Assembly (NCBI GenBank): GCA_040905805.1
Contig: JBBDQS010000048.1
Span: forward strand, 32,001 to 78,695
DNA length: 46,695 bases
Direction: 5' to 3'
Source of the DNA: Egibacteraceae bacterium
GTDB lineage: Bacteria > Actinomycetota > Nitriliruptoria > Euzebyales > Egibacteraceae
The notes under the pieces are model-generated. The model saw only the letters and a program-made list of their open reading frames with translations. It was not told the DNA's origin and did not search any database. Within the stretch, counting starts at the first letter, position 1; the number at the start of each line of letters is the position of its first letter. A program made the translations under genes and the position numbers. Below, piece by piece: positions 24,258-34,905 of the stretch.

Positions 24258-27200
24258 ATGGCCTCGACCATGTCCGACACCCGGCCGGCGGCGCTCGCCG
24301 CCCTCCTCGCGCCCGGACGCACCCAGTTGGCCGAGCTCCTCGAGCATCCCGGACAGCTGCACGTCGGGCCGCCGCTGCGCGCCTACACGCTCGCCCTGCT
24401 GGCCGAGCGTGCCGGGCCGCTGCTGGTGGTGGTCCCGACCGAACGCGACGCCGAGGGCGCCGGCGACGACCTGGCCGCATTTCTCGGGCAGCGCCAGGTC
24501 GCCCACTTCCCGGCATGGGAGACCCTGCCTCACGAGCGCCTGTCCCCCCAGCCCGCCACCGTTGGTCAGCGCCTGCGGGTCCTCGACCGCCTGCGCAAGC
24601 CCGAAGGAGGGCTGCGCGCCGTCGTCGCCCCGGTGCGCGCGCTGCTGCAACCCATGGACCCGCGCCTGGGCGAGCGGGAGCCGATCCGCCTGCACCCCGG
24701 CTACGCCGGGGGACTCGACGGGCTGGTCGAGGCCCTCGCGACACTGGGGTACGTGCGCACCACCATGGTCGAGAAGCGTGGCGAGTTCGCGGTCCGCGGC
24801 GGCATCGTGGACGTGTTCCCCACGGCCAGTGACCACCCGGTGCGGGTGGAGTTCTGGGGCGATGACATCGACGCGGTCCGGGAGTTCGCCGCCGGTGACC
24901 AGCGCAGCCTCGGCCCGCTCGCCGAGGTCGCCCTCGACGCGGCACGCGAGCTCGTGCTGGACGCCGAGACGGCCGCCACCGCGCGCCTGCTGGCCGCTCG
25001 GATCCCAGCGATGGCCGAGCCGCTGGGCCTGCTCGCGGAGGGCATCGCCTTCGAGGGCATGGAGGCGCTGGTGACCGCCATCCACCCGACCCCGGCCTAC
25101 CTGCCGGACTTCCTGCCGCCCGACGCCGGGGTCGCGGTCGTCGAGCCGATCCGGACCGCCGACCGGGCCGTGGAGCTGCGCGAGCAGGCCGCCGCGCTGC
25201 TGATCGCGGGCTGGGGCACCGAGGGGGCCGCCGAGGGCTCCCTGGACAGCGGCGACGACGTCGTGGGGTTCGCCGAGTGGGACACCGTGCGTGCCCGGGT
25301 CCGCGGGCCGCTCTGGGACCTGACGGCATTCGGCGGGCAGGCCGATGTGCCCGGACGAGGATGGGACACCTTCCGCGGTGACATCGCCGCCGCGGCCACA
25401 CAGGTGCGCCGACTGTCGGCCGACGGCCACACCGTCGTGCTGACCACCGCGGGTCACGGCCCGGCGCTGCGCCTCGCGGAGGTGCTGCGCGACGAGGGGC
25501 TGGCCGCGCCGGTCGCCGCGACCGCCCCTGCGCCCGCCAGCGGGCAGGTGACCATCACCGAGTCGCCGTTGCGCGAAGGCTTCCTGTCAGCCGACCTCGG
25601 CCTGGCGGTGCTCGGCGAGTGGGACCTCTTCGGGCCGCGCCGCAGCCGGTCGTCGCGTCGGCTGCCCAGCAGGCGTGTCGCGGGCGAAGCGGTCCTGGAC
25701 CTGACCGAGGGCGACTACATCGTGCACGCCGTCCACGGGGTGGGCCGCTACGCGGGCATGGTCACCCGCGAGCTGCGGGGCCCGACCACCACGGTGGGCG
25801 GGGGCACCACCGGGTCGGTCACCCGCGACTACGTGGTGCTGACCTATGCCGACGGGGACCGGCTGTTCGTCCCGAGCGACCAGGTCGACGCCATCACCAA
25901 GTACGTGGGTGGCGAGCAGCCGCGGGTCATGCGCATGGGCGGCGGCGACTGGCAGCGCGCCAAGGGCAAGGTCAAGAAGGCCGTTGCCGACATGGCCGCC
26001 GAGCTGATCCGCCTGTACTCGGCACGCATGCACGCCGAGGGGCATGCCTTCAGCGTGGACACCGCCTGGCAGACCGAGCTGGAGCACGCCTTCCCCTTCG
26101 AGGAGACCCCCGACCAGGTCGCCGCCATCGACGAGGTCAAGCAGGACATGGAGGCTCCTCTGCCGATGGACCGGTTGATCTGCGGCGACGTCGGCTTCGG
26201 CAAGACCGAGATCGCCGTGCGGGCAGCGGCCAAGGCGGTGTTCGACGGCAAGCAGGTCGCGGTGCTCGTCCCCACCACCCTGCTCGCCCAGCAGCACGGC
26301 GAGACGTTCACCGAGCGCTTCGCGGGCTTTCCCGTCAAGGTCGAGGTGCTGTCGCGCTTCAAGAACCCGAGCGAGCAGAAGGCGATCCTCGACGGGCTCG
26401 CAGCCGGCACCGTCGACCTCGTGATCGGCACCCACCGCCTGCTCGGCGCCGACATCGCGTTCAAGGCCCTCGGTCTCATCGTGGTCGACGAGGAGCAGCG
26501 CTTCGGCGTCGCGCACAAGGAGAAGCTGAAGGCGCTGCGCACCAGCGTGGACGTGCTCACGATGACCGCGACACCGATCCCCCGCACGATGGAGATGGCG
26601 GTCACCGGCATCCGCGACCTGTCAACGATCGACACCCCGCCCGAGGATCGCCAGCCGGTCGTCACCCAGGTGGGTCACTGGGACGAGTCCCTGGCCGCGC
26701 TCGCCGTCCGTCGCGAGCTGCTCCGGGAAGGGCAGGTGTTCTGGGTCCACAACCAGGTGTCCACCATCGACGCGGCCGCACAGCGGGTGCGCGAGCTGGC
26801 GCCCGGTGCGCGGGTCGAGATGGCCCACGGGCGCATGGACGAGTCCGCGCTGGAACGGGTCATGGTGCGCTTCTGGCAGCGGGAGTTCGATGTCCTGGTC
26901 TCGACCACGATCATCGAGTCGGGCCTCGACATCCCGAACGCCAACACCCTCGTGGTCGAGCGGGCGGACCTGCTGGGGCTGGCCCAGCTGCACCAGCTGC
27001 GGGGGCGCATCGGTCGCGCCGGGGAGCGCGGGTACGCGTACTTCTTCTTCCCCGAGCAGACGTCGATGACCGAGGAGGCGCACAAGCGCCTGGAGACCAT
27101 CTCGACGGCCACGGGTCTCGGGCAGGGCCTGTCGATCGCCCTGCGCGACCTGGAGATCCGTGGGGCCGGCAGCGTCGTCGGCGCCGACCAGTCCGGGCAT

Positions 27201-27728
27201 GTCGCCAGCGTCGGCTTCGAGGAGTACGCCCGGCTGATGAAGGAGGCGGTCGAGGAGTTCCGCCGCGGCGGCCGTGCGGTCGAGCCCGAGCCCGAGGTCT
27301 CCATCGACCTGCCCGTCGACGCGCACCTGCCGAAGGACTACATCGCCGACGAGGGCTTGCGCCTGGACGCCTACCGCAAGGTCGCCTCCGTGCGCGACGC
27401 CGCGGGTGTCAAGGCCGTGCGTGGCGAGCTGACCGACCGTTACGGTGCCCTGCCCCCGCCGGCGGAGCGCCTGCTGGCGGTTGCGGCGCTGCGCGCGGCA
27501 GTCCGCCGCTGGGGCGTGACCCACATCACGACCACCCCCCGGCGAACGGTGCGGGTGTCCCCGGTGCAGCTCGCCGACTGGCAGGAGATCCGGCTGTCGC
27601 GCGAGCACCGCGATGCCGTCTACAACCCCACGGCGGGCGCGTTGGAGCTGCCACTCGCGCGCGCCGGGGACCTCGTCGGGACGGTCGCTCGCCAGCTCGG
27701 GGCGATCCTGTCGGCGCCCCGCCGCTGA
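24258..27728 (+). CDS. mfd: Transcription-repair coupling factor
   Basis: A 1156-residue ATP-dependent translocase that removes stalled RNA polymerase and recruits UvrA. Domains in order: UvrB-like N-terminus (FPAWETLPHERLSPQ), RNA-polymerase interaction domain (GDYIVHAVHGVGRYAGM and YADGDRLFVPSDQVD), helicase with Walker A GDVGFGKTE (643-651) and VVDEEQRFGV (about 741-750), translocation region (ATPIPRTMEMAV, IIESGLDIPNANT, HQLRGRIGRAGERGYAY) and a TRCF C-terminal domain. The start is uncertain: ATGs at 24231, 24258 and 24270 are all possible and none has a clear ribosome site. The surA-like and mazG genes follow as in streptomycetes. Confidence 0.96.
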   Translation: MASTMSDTRPAALAALLAPGRTQLAELLEHPGQLHVGPPLRAYTLALLAERAGPLLVVVPTERDAEGAGDDLAAFLGQRQVAHFPAWETLPHERLSPQPATVGQRLRVLDRLRKPEGGLRAVVAPVRALLQPMDPRLGEREPIRLHPGYAGGLDGLVEALATLGYVRTTMVEKRGEFAVRGGIVDVFPTASDHPVRVEFWGDDIDAVREFAAGDQRSLGPLAEVALDAARELVLDAETAATARLLAARIPAMAEPLGLLAEGIAFEGMEALVTAIHPTPAYLPDFLPPDAGVAVVEPIRTADRAVELREQAAALLIAGWGTEGAAEGSLDSGDDVVGFAEWDTVRARVRGPLWDLTAFGGQADVPGRGWDTFRGDIAAAATQVRRLSADGHTVVLTTAGHGPALRLAEVLRDEGLAAPVAATAPAPASGQVTITESPLREGFLSADLGLAVLGEWDLFGPRRSRSSRRLPSRRVAGEAVLDLTEGDYIVHAVHGVGRYAGMVTRELRGPTTTVGGGTTGSVTRDYVVLTYADGDRLFVPSDQVDAITKYVGGEQPRVMRMGGGDWQRAKGKVKKAVADMAAELIRLYSARMHAEGHAFSVDTAWQTELEHAFPFEETPDQVAAIDEVKQDMEAPLPMDRLICGDVGFGKTEIAVRAAAKAVFDGKQVAVLVPTTLLAQQHGETFTERFAGFPVKVEVLSRFKNPSEQKAILDGLAAGTVDLVIGTHRLLGADIAFKALGLIVVDEEQRFGVAHKEKLKALRTSVDVLTMTATPIPRTMEMAVTGIRDLSTIDTPPEDRQPVVTQVGHWDESLAALAVRRELLREGQVFWVHNQVSTIDAAAQRVRELAPGARVEMAHGRMDESALERVMVRFWQREFDVLVSTTIIESGLDIPNANTLVVERADLLGLAQLHQLRGRIGRAGERGYAYFFFPEQTSMTEEAHKRLETISTATGLGQGLSIALRDLEIRGAGSVVGADQSGHVASVGFEEYARLMKEAVEEFRRGGRAVEPEPEVSIDLPVDAHLPKDYIADEGLRLDAYRKVASVRDAAGVKAVRGELTDRYGALPPPAERLLAVAALRAAVRRWGVTHITTTPRRTVRVSPVQLADWQEIRLSREHRDAVYNPTAGALELPLARAGDLVGTVARQLGAILSAPRR

Positions 27729-27730
27729 CA

Positions 27731-27736
27731 TACACT
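27731..27736 (+). promoter_or_regulatory. -10 hexamer TACACT for the SurA-like gene
   Basis: TACACT sits just after the mfd stop and about 41 nt before the GTG at 27778, giving a short leader. No good -35 is visible. Confidence 0.4.
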
Positions 27737-27777
27737 GGCGCACGCCCCCCGCAATCTCCGAGGACGGTCCCATTCCA

Positions 27778-29004
27778 GTGCGTACTACCACGCTCATTGC
27801 TCCTGCCCGCCTGCGTCTTTTGGTGTTCGTGGCCGTGGCGGCGCTGCTCGCCGCGTGCGCCCCGGAAGGCGCGAGCAGCCCGGATGTGGCTGCCACCGTC
27901 AACGGTGAGGAGATCCCGATCTCCCTGCTGGAGGAGCGGTTCGAGGCGATCGAGGGCAACCCCCAGTTTGCCGAGCAGGCCGCCCAGGACGAGAGCGGCG
28001 AGTTCGGGGACCAGGTGCAGGCTGAGCTCCTCACCGTGCTGATCCGCTCCGAGGTGCTGGAGCAGGGCGCAGCCGAGATGGACGTCGAGCCCACCGACGA
28101 GGACATCGAGGCCAAGCGGGCCGAGGTCGTCGAGGAGGTCGGCGGCGACGAGGCCTTCGAGGAGGTCATCGAGACCAACAACCTCACCGAGGAGACCGTC
28201 CAGGACCAGATCCGCGAGCTCGCTCTGCAGGACCTGGTGGCCGAAGAGCTCACCGCCGACCTGGACGTCGACGAGGACGAGGTCCAGACCGCCTACGACC
28301 AGACGTACGGCACGGCCTCCGCCCGCCACATCCTGCTGGAGACCGAGGAGGCGGCCCAGCAGGCCCGCCAGCGTCTCGAGGACGGCGAGGACTTCGGCGA
28401 GTTGGCACAGGAGCTCTCCACCGACCCCAGCGCGGCGGACAACGCCGGTGACCTCGGCGAGTTCACCCGCGGCCAGATGGTCCCCGAGTTCAGCGAGGCG
28501 GTCTTCGACGCCGAGGAGGGCGACATCCTCGGGCCGGTGGAGACCGACTTCGGGTTCCACATCATCGAGGTCCAGGAGGTCGATCAGGGCCCCCCGCTCA
28601 GCGAGGTCGAGGACGAGCTGCGCGACCAGCTGCTCGAGGGCGAGCGCTCCACCATCGTGGGGGAGTGGCTCACCGAGCAGCTGGAGGAGGCCGAGATCAC
28701 CGTCAACCCCCGCTTCGGCGAGTGGGACGCCGAACAGGGTGTCGTGACCCCGCCGGGCGGTGCCGAGGACGAGGACGAGGGCGCCGACGGCGGTGCCGAC
28801 GGGGACACGGTTCCGCCGCCACCGCCTCCCGCGGGCGACGACGACGTTGAACCGACCACCTCGCCGGCCCCGGTTGACCCAGGCCAGGACGAGGACGCCG
28901 ACGCGGACGCCGACGCCGACGCGGGCGCCGACGAGGGCGCCGACGAGGGCGCCGACGAGGGCGCGGACGCCGACGCGGACGCGGACGCCGACGACGGGTC
29001 GTAG
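27778..29004 (+). CDS. SurA/PrsA-like peptidyl-prolyl isomerase lipoprotein
   Basis: A 408-residue extracytoplasmic folding factor. The signal peptide ends in the lipobox LLAAC (Cys about residue 24). A SurA N-terminal chaperone region follows (VAATVNGEEIPISLLEERFE and on). The parvulin PPIC domain is at about residues 175-275 (SARHILLETEEAAQQARQRL, then GDLGEFTRGQMVPEF and FGFHIIEVQEV). The last ~95 residues are low-complexity and acidic, ending in Asp-Ala repeats encoded by tandem GACGCx hexamers. The GTG at 27778 gives a proper signal peptide; the frame remains open upstream inside mfd. It sits between mfd and mazG, as in Streptomyces. Confidence 0.9.
   Translation: MRTTTLIAPARLRLLVFVAVAALLAACAPEGASSPDVAATVNGEEIPISLLEERFEAIEGNPQFAEQAAQDESGEFGDQVQAELLTVLIRSEVLEQGAAEMDVEPTDEDIEAKRAEVVEEVGGDEAFEEVIETNNLTEETVQDQIRELALQDLVAEELTADLDVDEDEVQTAYDQTYGTASARHILLETEEAAQQARQRLEDGEDFGELAQELSTDPSAADNAGDLGEFTRGQMVPEFSEAVFDAEEGDILGPVETDFGFHIIEVQEVDQGPPLSEVEDELRDQLLEGERSTIVGEWLTEQLEEAEITVNPRFGEWDAEQGVVTPPGGAEDEDEGADGGADGDTVPPPPPPAGDDDVEPTTSPAPVDPGQDEDADADADADAGADEGADEGADEGADADADADADDGS
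28886..28995 (+). repeat. Tandem hexamer repeats encoding an Asp/Ala/Glu tail
   Basis: Degenerate GACGCC/GACGCG and GGCGCCGACGAG units repeat for about 110 bp at the 3' end of the SurA-like gene. They encode alternating Asp-Ala and GADE units. The array is in frame and could vary in copy number between strains. Confidence 0.75.
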
Positions 29005-29028
29005 CCCGGCCGCCTGCGCGCAACGCCC

Positions 29029-30195
29029 ATGACCGACCAGGCTGCGGCCCGCCTCGTCCTGGTCGACACCTGCGACCAGCTGCCCGGCCTTCTGCCGTTG
29101 CACGCCTGGTCGGCGCTGACCCGCAGCGAGCTGGTCCTCGTCGGCTCCGATGACCACCCCTTCCGGAGTCAGCTGCAGCTGGCCGACCTGCCCTGCCGGA
29201 CGGTCCCGGCCCCCACCGGCGGCGCGCTGGGCCGCACGGACCTGCTCTCGGGGGTCAGCCCCGGGGCCGCACGCCAGGCCGAGCGGGTGGTCGCGCTGGC
29301 CGAGCAGCACGGCGAGGTCGCCTACCTGTTCGGGCCGGGCGACGACGAGCCCTTCACCCGCACCCTCGGGATGGAGGCCGCCCGAGCGGGCGTCGAGGTG
29401 GAGATGGTCTACTTCGCGTTGGCGCCCAAGGGCGCGCGGCTGCTCGACCTCGTACGTGTGCAGGAGCAGCTCCTGGCTCCCGACGGCTGCCCGTGGGACC
29501 GGGAGCAGACGCACGAGAGCCTGCTGCGCTACGCGGTGGAGGAGGTCTACGAACTGGCCGAGGCGGTCACCGCCGGTGACGCCTCCGGGATCCGCGAGGA
29601 GCTCGGCGACGTCCTGCTGCAGGTGGTCTTCCACGCGCAGCTGGCCGAGCAGAGCGAGCACCCCGGCGAGCGCTTCACGATCGACGACGTCGCCGGTGGG
29701 ATCGCGGACAAGCTCGTGCGCCGCCACCCGCACGTCTTCGGCGACGCACAGGCGACGACGGCCTCCTCGGTGATGGCCAGCTGGGAGGAGCTCAAGGCGG
29801 CGGAGAAACCCGAACGCGACGGGGTGTTCGACGGGGTGGTCGCCGCCCAGCCGGCGCTCGGCTACGTCGGCAAGCTGCAGTCCCGCGCGGCGCGCGCCGG
29901 CTTCGACTGGGAGCACGACGCCGACGCCGTCGCACGGGTGCGCGCCGAGCTCGACGAGCTGCTCGCCGCCGAGGACGCCGACCGCCGCGCAGAGGAGGTC
30001 GGCGACCTGCTGATGAGCGTCGCCGGGCTCGCCCGCCGTCTGGGTGTCGACGCGGAGTCGGCGCTGCGCGGCGCCGCCCACCGGTTCCGCACGCGGTTCG
30101 CGGCCATGGTGGCGCTCGCCGAGCGGCCCCTGGCGGAGCTGTCGCGCGCCGAGTGGCTCGCGTTGTGGGAGCGGGCCAAGCGCGCCGAGGCCTGA
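29029..30195 (+). CDS. mazG: Nucleoside triphosphate pyrophosphohydrolase MazG
   Basis: A 388-residue house-cleaning enzyme that hydrolyses (d)NTPs to NMP and pyrophosphate. The first ~135 residues are a Leu/Ala-rich N-terminal extension related to the tetrapyrrole-methylase-like region of long MazG proteins. The MazG core follows: LLAPDGCPWDREQTHESLL, the metal site EEVYELAEA and EELGDVLLQVVFHAQ. A second MazG half carries RRAEEVGDLLMSVAGLAR. The ATG at 29029 is 24 nt after the SurA-like stop. It lies two genes from mfd, as in M. tuberculosis (Rv1020-Rv1021). Confidence 0.93.
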   Translation: MTDQAAARLVLVDTCDQLPGLLPLHAWSALTRSELVLVGSDDHPFRSQLQLADLPCRTVPAPTGGALGRTDLLSGVSPGAARQAERVVALAEQHGEVAYLFGPGDDEPFTRTLGMEAARAGVEVEMVYFALAPKGARLLDLVRVQEQLLAPDGCPWDREQTHESLLRYAVEEVYELAEAVTAGDASGIREELGDVLLQVVFHAQLAEQSEHPGERFTIDDVAGGIADKLVRRHPHVFGDAQATTASSVMASWEELKAAEKPERDGVFDGVVAAQPALGYVGKLQSRAARAGFDWEHDADAVARVRAELDELLAAEDADRRAEEVGDLLMSVAGLARRLGVDAESALRGAAHRFRTRFAAMVALAERPLAELSRAEWLALWERAKRAEA

Positions 30196-30258
30196 CCCGG
30201 TCGATGGTGGCCGGGCAGGGCAGAATGGGCGTCGACACCGCAAACGAGGAGGCATGCC

Positions 30259-31257
30259 ATGGCTGTCCAGCCGCTCGGGCTGCACCACGTGACCGCGATC
30301 GCCACCGACCCCGCCCGCAACGTGGAGTTCTACTCCCGCGCGCTGGGGCTGCGGCTGATCAAGCAGACGGTCAACTTCGACGCGCCCGACACCTACCACC
30401 TGTACTACGGCGACAACGTCGGGACGCCCGGAACGGTCATGACGTTCTTCCCCTGGCCCGGCTCACCCCGGGGCCGCCATGGCACCGGGCAGGCCACGAC
30501 CACGTCCTTCTCGATCCCCGAGGCCTCGCTCGGCTACTGGAAGAACCGCCTCGAGCAGCTCGGCGTCGAGGTCATGGATGCGGTGACGCGCAGCAGCGAG
30601 GACGCGCTCACGTTCGCCGACCCCGACGGCCTACGCGTCGAGCTCGTCGCCCATCCGGGGGCGAACGGCGCCGTGGCATGGGAGCGCAGCGACGTGCCGG
30701 GCGACCACCAGATCCGCGGGTTCCACTCGGTGACGTTGACCGAGACCATGGCTGATGCCACCGCCCGGATGCTGCTGGAGCAGCTCGGCTTCACGCTGGT
30801 CGAGGAGGCCAGCGACCGGTGGCGCTTCGCGGTCGGGGAGGGCGGCCCCGGCCGCCAGGTGGACGTGCTGGTGGAGCCCGAGGCGCCGGACGGGCTGGTC
30901 GCGGCCGGCACCGTGCACCACATCGCCTGGCGCGCCCCCGACGACGCCAGCCAGGAGCTCTGGCGGGAGGAGCTGGTGGAGCAGGGCGTGTCGGTCACGC
31001 CCATCATCGACCGGCAGTACTTCCACTCCATCTACTTCCGCGAGCCAGGAGGGGTCCTGCTGGAGGTGGCGACCGACCCCCCCGGCTTCGATATCGACGA
31101 GCCGCTCCTGGAGCTCGGCCGCAGGCTGCAGCTGCCCCCGTGGCTGGAGCCCAGTCGCGAGCAGATCGAACGGACCCTGCCGGACCTGAAGCTCGTCGAG
31201 GACCGTGCCGCCGAGGCCGCCGAGACCGAGGCCGCCGAGACCGAGGGTGACGCGTGA
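30259..31257 (+). CDS. Ring-cleaving dioxygenase of the VOC superfamily (MhqO-like)
   Basis: A 332-residue protein with two vicinal-oxygen-chelate modules. The first starts GLHHVTAIATDPARNVEFY and the second begins IRGFHSVTLTETM. Probable Fe(II)/Mn(II) ligands are the His of LHHVT, the His of VHHIAW and the Glu of VLLEVATD. It resembles B. subtilis MhqO/YkcA, which opens hydroquinone-type rings. GAGGAGGC precedes the ATG by about 4 nt. It overlaps the next gene, an MhqD-like esterase, by 4 bp, and the pair recalls the MhqO/MhqD quinone-detoxification genes. The C-terminal 30 residues are an acidic Ala/Glu repeat tail. The substrate is not known. Confidence 0.88.
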   Translation: MAVQPLGLHHVTAIATDPARNVEFYSRALGLRLIKQTVNFDAPDTYHLYYGDNVGTPGTVMTFFPWPGSPRGRHGTGQATTTSFSIPEASLGYWKNRLEQLGVEVMDAVTRSSEDALTFADPDGLRVELVAHPGANGAVAWERSDVPGDHQIRGFHSVTLTETMADATARMLLEQLGFTLVEEASDRWRFAVGEGGPGRQVDVLVEPEAPDGLVAAGTVHHIAWRAPDDASQELWREELVEQGVSVTPIIDRQYFHSIYFREPGGVLLEVATDPPGFDIDEPLLELGRRLQLPPWLEPSREQIERTLPDLKLVEDRAAEAAETEAAETEGDA

Positions 31258-31907
31258 CCGACGGGGACTTCACGCACCGCTTCATCCCCGGCACGGACCC
31301 GTCGGCGCCGACCCTGCTGCTGCTCCACGGCACCGGCGGCACCGAGGACGACCTGCTGCCGCTGGCGGGTCACCTCAGCCCGGGCAGCGGGGTGCTCAGC
31401 CCCCGCGGCAAGGTCACCGAGCAGGGGATGAACCGATGGTTCCGGCGCCTTGCGGAGGGGGTGTTCGACCGGGAGGACATCGTCGCCAGAGCCGGCGAGC
31501 TGGCCGCCTTCGTGGGCGCTGCCGCCCACGAACACGGCTTCGAGCCGAGTCGGGTGGTCGCGGTCGGGTTCTCCAACGGCGCGAACATCGCCGCGGCGCT
31601 GCTCCTGCTGCATCCCCGGGTGCTGCGCGGCGCCGCGCTGTTCTCGTCGATGCTGCCGCTGCGGCCCGACACCCCGCCCGACCTCGGCCATGCCGGGGTG
31701 TTCATGAGCTCGGGTCGGGTCGACCCGATGGCCCCGCCCGGCCAGGCCGAGGCGCTGGCCACGCTGCTGACCGACGCCGGCGCGGCCGTCACCCTCCAGT
31801 GGCACGACGCCGGCCACCGCCTCGGGCCCGAGCAGCTCCCCCCGGCCCGGGACTGGCTGACCAAGCTGGCGACGGCGATGGCCGGCGGGTCGAGCACGCT
31901 GCCCTGA
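31254..31907 (+). CDS. Alpha/beta hydrolase, phospholipase/carboxylesterase family (MhqD-like)
   Basis: A 217-residue esterase with LLLHGTGG (oxyanion region), nucleophile elbow GFSNG with S107, D160 in GRVDPM and H188 in DAGHRLG. This is a full Ser-Asp-His triad. B. subtilis MhqD has the same layout. The GTG at 31254 overlaps the dioxygenase stop (GTGA), so translation is coupled. The pair probably acts on the same compound, with ring opening followed by ester or thioester hydrolysis; that is inference. Confidence 0.87.
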   Translation: MTDGDFTHRFIPGTDPSAPTLLLLHGTGGTEDDLLPLAGHLSPGSGVLSPRGKVTEQGMNRWFRRLAEGVFDREDIVARAGELAAFVGAAAHEHGFEPSRVVAVGFSNGANIAAALLLLHPRVLRGAALFSSMLPLRPDTPPDLGHAGVFMSSGRVDPMAPPGQAEALATLLTDAGAAVTLQWHDAGHRLGPEQLPPARDWLTKLATAMAGGSSTLP

Positions 31908-32007
31908 CCCCCGGTGCGCCGTGGCGTCCGGCCGGCCAGGGTTGCGCGCCGCACCACGGGGAACCCTCCACCGATCGCGTCGTCCGTGTACCGAGGAGGG
32001 CCACCAG

Positions 32008-32337
32008 ATGAGTGACGTCCACACCAATCCCAACGACAAGCCGGTCACCGGCACGCCTCGCGCCGACCAGCGAGACGAGTACACGTTGCGCATCCCCAAG
32101 CCGGGCGGCGGCGGGCCCGTGCGCGGGGCGATCAAGACGACCGAGTTCTGGATGACCATCGCCCTGGTGTTGCTGGTCCTGCTGGCGGCCTACGTCGGCG
32201 GGGACTCGCTGGAGCGCGTCGACGGATGGCGTTTCGCCACGTGGGCGGTCATGGCGTACGTGATCAGCCGTGGGCTCGCCAAGCTCGGCAACCGCGCCGA
32301 CGCGAGCCACGACCTGGAGCCTGCGCGCCACCGGTGA
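32008..32337 (+). CDS. Small membrane protein, unknown function
   Basis: A 109-residue protein with a polar N-terminus (40 residues, Pro/Gly/Arg-rich) followed by two hydrophobic helices (about 49-65 and 74-88) and a short basic tail. The ATG at 32008 has GAGGAGG about 8 nt upstream. I recognise no family with certainty. It resembles short actinobacterial membrane proteins of unknown function. Confidence 0.7.
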   Translation: MSDVHTNPNDKPVTGTPRADQRDEYTLRIPKPGGGGPVRGAIKTTEFWMTIALVLLVLLAAYVGGDSLERVDGWRFATWAVMAYVISRGLAKLGNRADASHDLEPARHR

Positions 32338-32427
32338 GCGGTGCGCAGGCCCGGCCGTCCGCCGCCTCAACTGGCCGGGCCCTGCTCGCGGGCTCGCGCG
32401 GTCCCGCCCAGCCGCCCGTCGTACCGC

Positions 32428-32433
32428 TATGGT
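32428..32433 (+). promoter_or_regulatory. -10 hexamer TATGGT for the DUF732-like lipoprotein gene
   Basis: TATGGT lies about 60 nt before the ATG at 32494, giving a leader that ends in GAGGAGCC. No clear -35 is visible. Confidence 0.35.
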
Positions 32434-32493
32434 TTGCCTGTCGGGGCGGGTGCTGTGGCACTACGTCCGCGTCGAGCATGCGAGGAGCCATTG

Positions 32494-32820
32494 ATGGGGC
32501 GAGCGACAGCACTGCTGGTCGTGGTCCTGGTCGCCGGCGGTTGCGGGGGTGGCCAGGACGAGGTGGCAGGCGCTACGGCGGGCACGGCGGTCGAGGAGGA
32601 GCGCTACCTGAATCACCTGCGCACCCGTGACGCGCTGTTCCAGGACGCCGATGCGGCCGACCTGATCGCCACGGGCCGAGCTGTGTGCGACCAGCTCGAC
32701 CAGGGCGCCGACGCCGCGACCGCCGCCGGCGCCACGCCCGACGACTGGACCGCCCACCAGTCCGAGACGCTCACGCGGGCGGCCATCAGTAACTACTGCC
32801 GCCAGCACCTGGCCCCGTAG
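32494..32820 (+). CDS. Small lipoprotein, DUF732-like
   Basis: A 108-residue exported lipoprotein. The signal ALLVVVLVAGGC carries the lipobox Cys at about residue 17. The mature part resembles DUF732 proteins: YLNHLRTRDALFQDADAADL, then GRAVCDQLDQGADA and a C-terminal ISNYCRQHL, with two Cys that could form the disulfide seen in such domains. The ATG at 32494 follows GAGGAGCC. DUF732 proteins are common in actinobacteria and have no clear function. It lies just upstream of eno, where mycobacteria carry another lipoprotein gene (lpqU), though it is not obviously the same protein. Confidence 0.75.
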   Translation: MGRATALLVVVLVAGGCGGGQDEVAGATAGTAVEEERYLNHLRTRDALFQDADAADLIATGRAVCDQLDQGADAATAAGATPDDWTAHQSETLTRAAISNYCRQHLAP

Positions 32821-32880
32821 GCTCGCCGGGCGCGCGATCGGGTTCGCGACGGACGTCCCCCGTGGTGGGTGTGGCAGGTG

Positions 32881-32910
32881 TTGTGTCGATAGTCTCGAGA
32901 GGCGTAGAGT
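32881..32910 (+). promoter_or_regulatory. Promoter TTGTGT-N18-TAGAGT for eno
   Basis: A -35-like TTGTGT (32881-32886) and a -10 TAGAGT (32905-32910) are separated by 18 nt. The predicted leader is about 30 nt and contains GGGGAG (32929-32934) before the GTG start. A second TAGTCT (32890-32895) is an alternative -10. Confidence 0.5.
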
Positions 32911-32913
32911 TGA

Positions 32914-34862
<1,949 letters not shown>

Positions 34863-34905
34863 GGCCGGTATTGCGCACGGAGCGGCCGCTCGTCACGCTG
34901 GCGAC

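Noticed and set aside
28886-28995. Possible CRISPR-like repeat array
   Set aside because: The units are 6-12 bp, contiguous and in frame with the SurA-like gene, with no spacers. No CRISPR array or cas gene was seen in the window.
27526-30399. 957-codon minus-strand frame across the SurA-like and mazG genes
   Set aside because: Shadow frame antisense to two well-identified genes; repetitive and without motifs.
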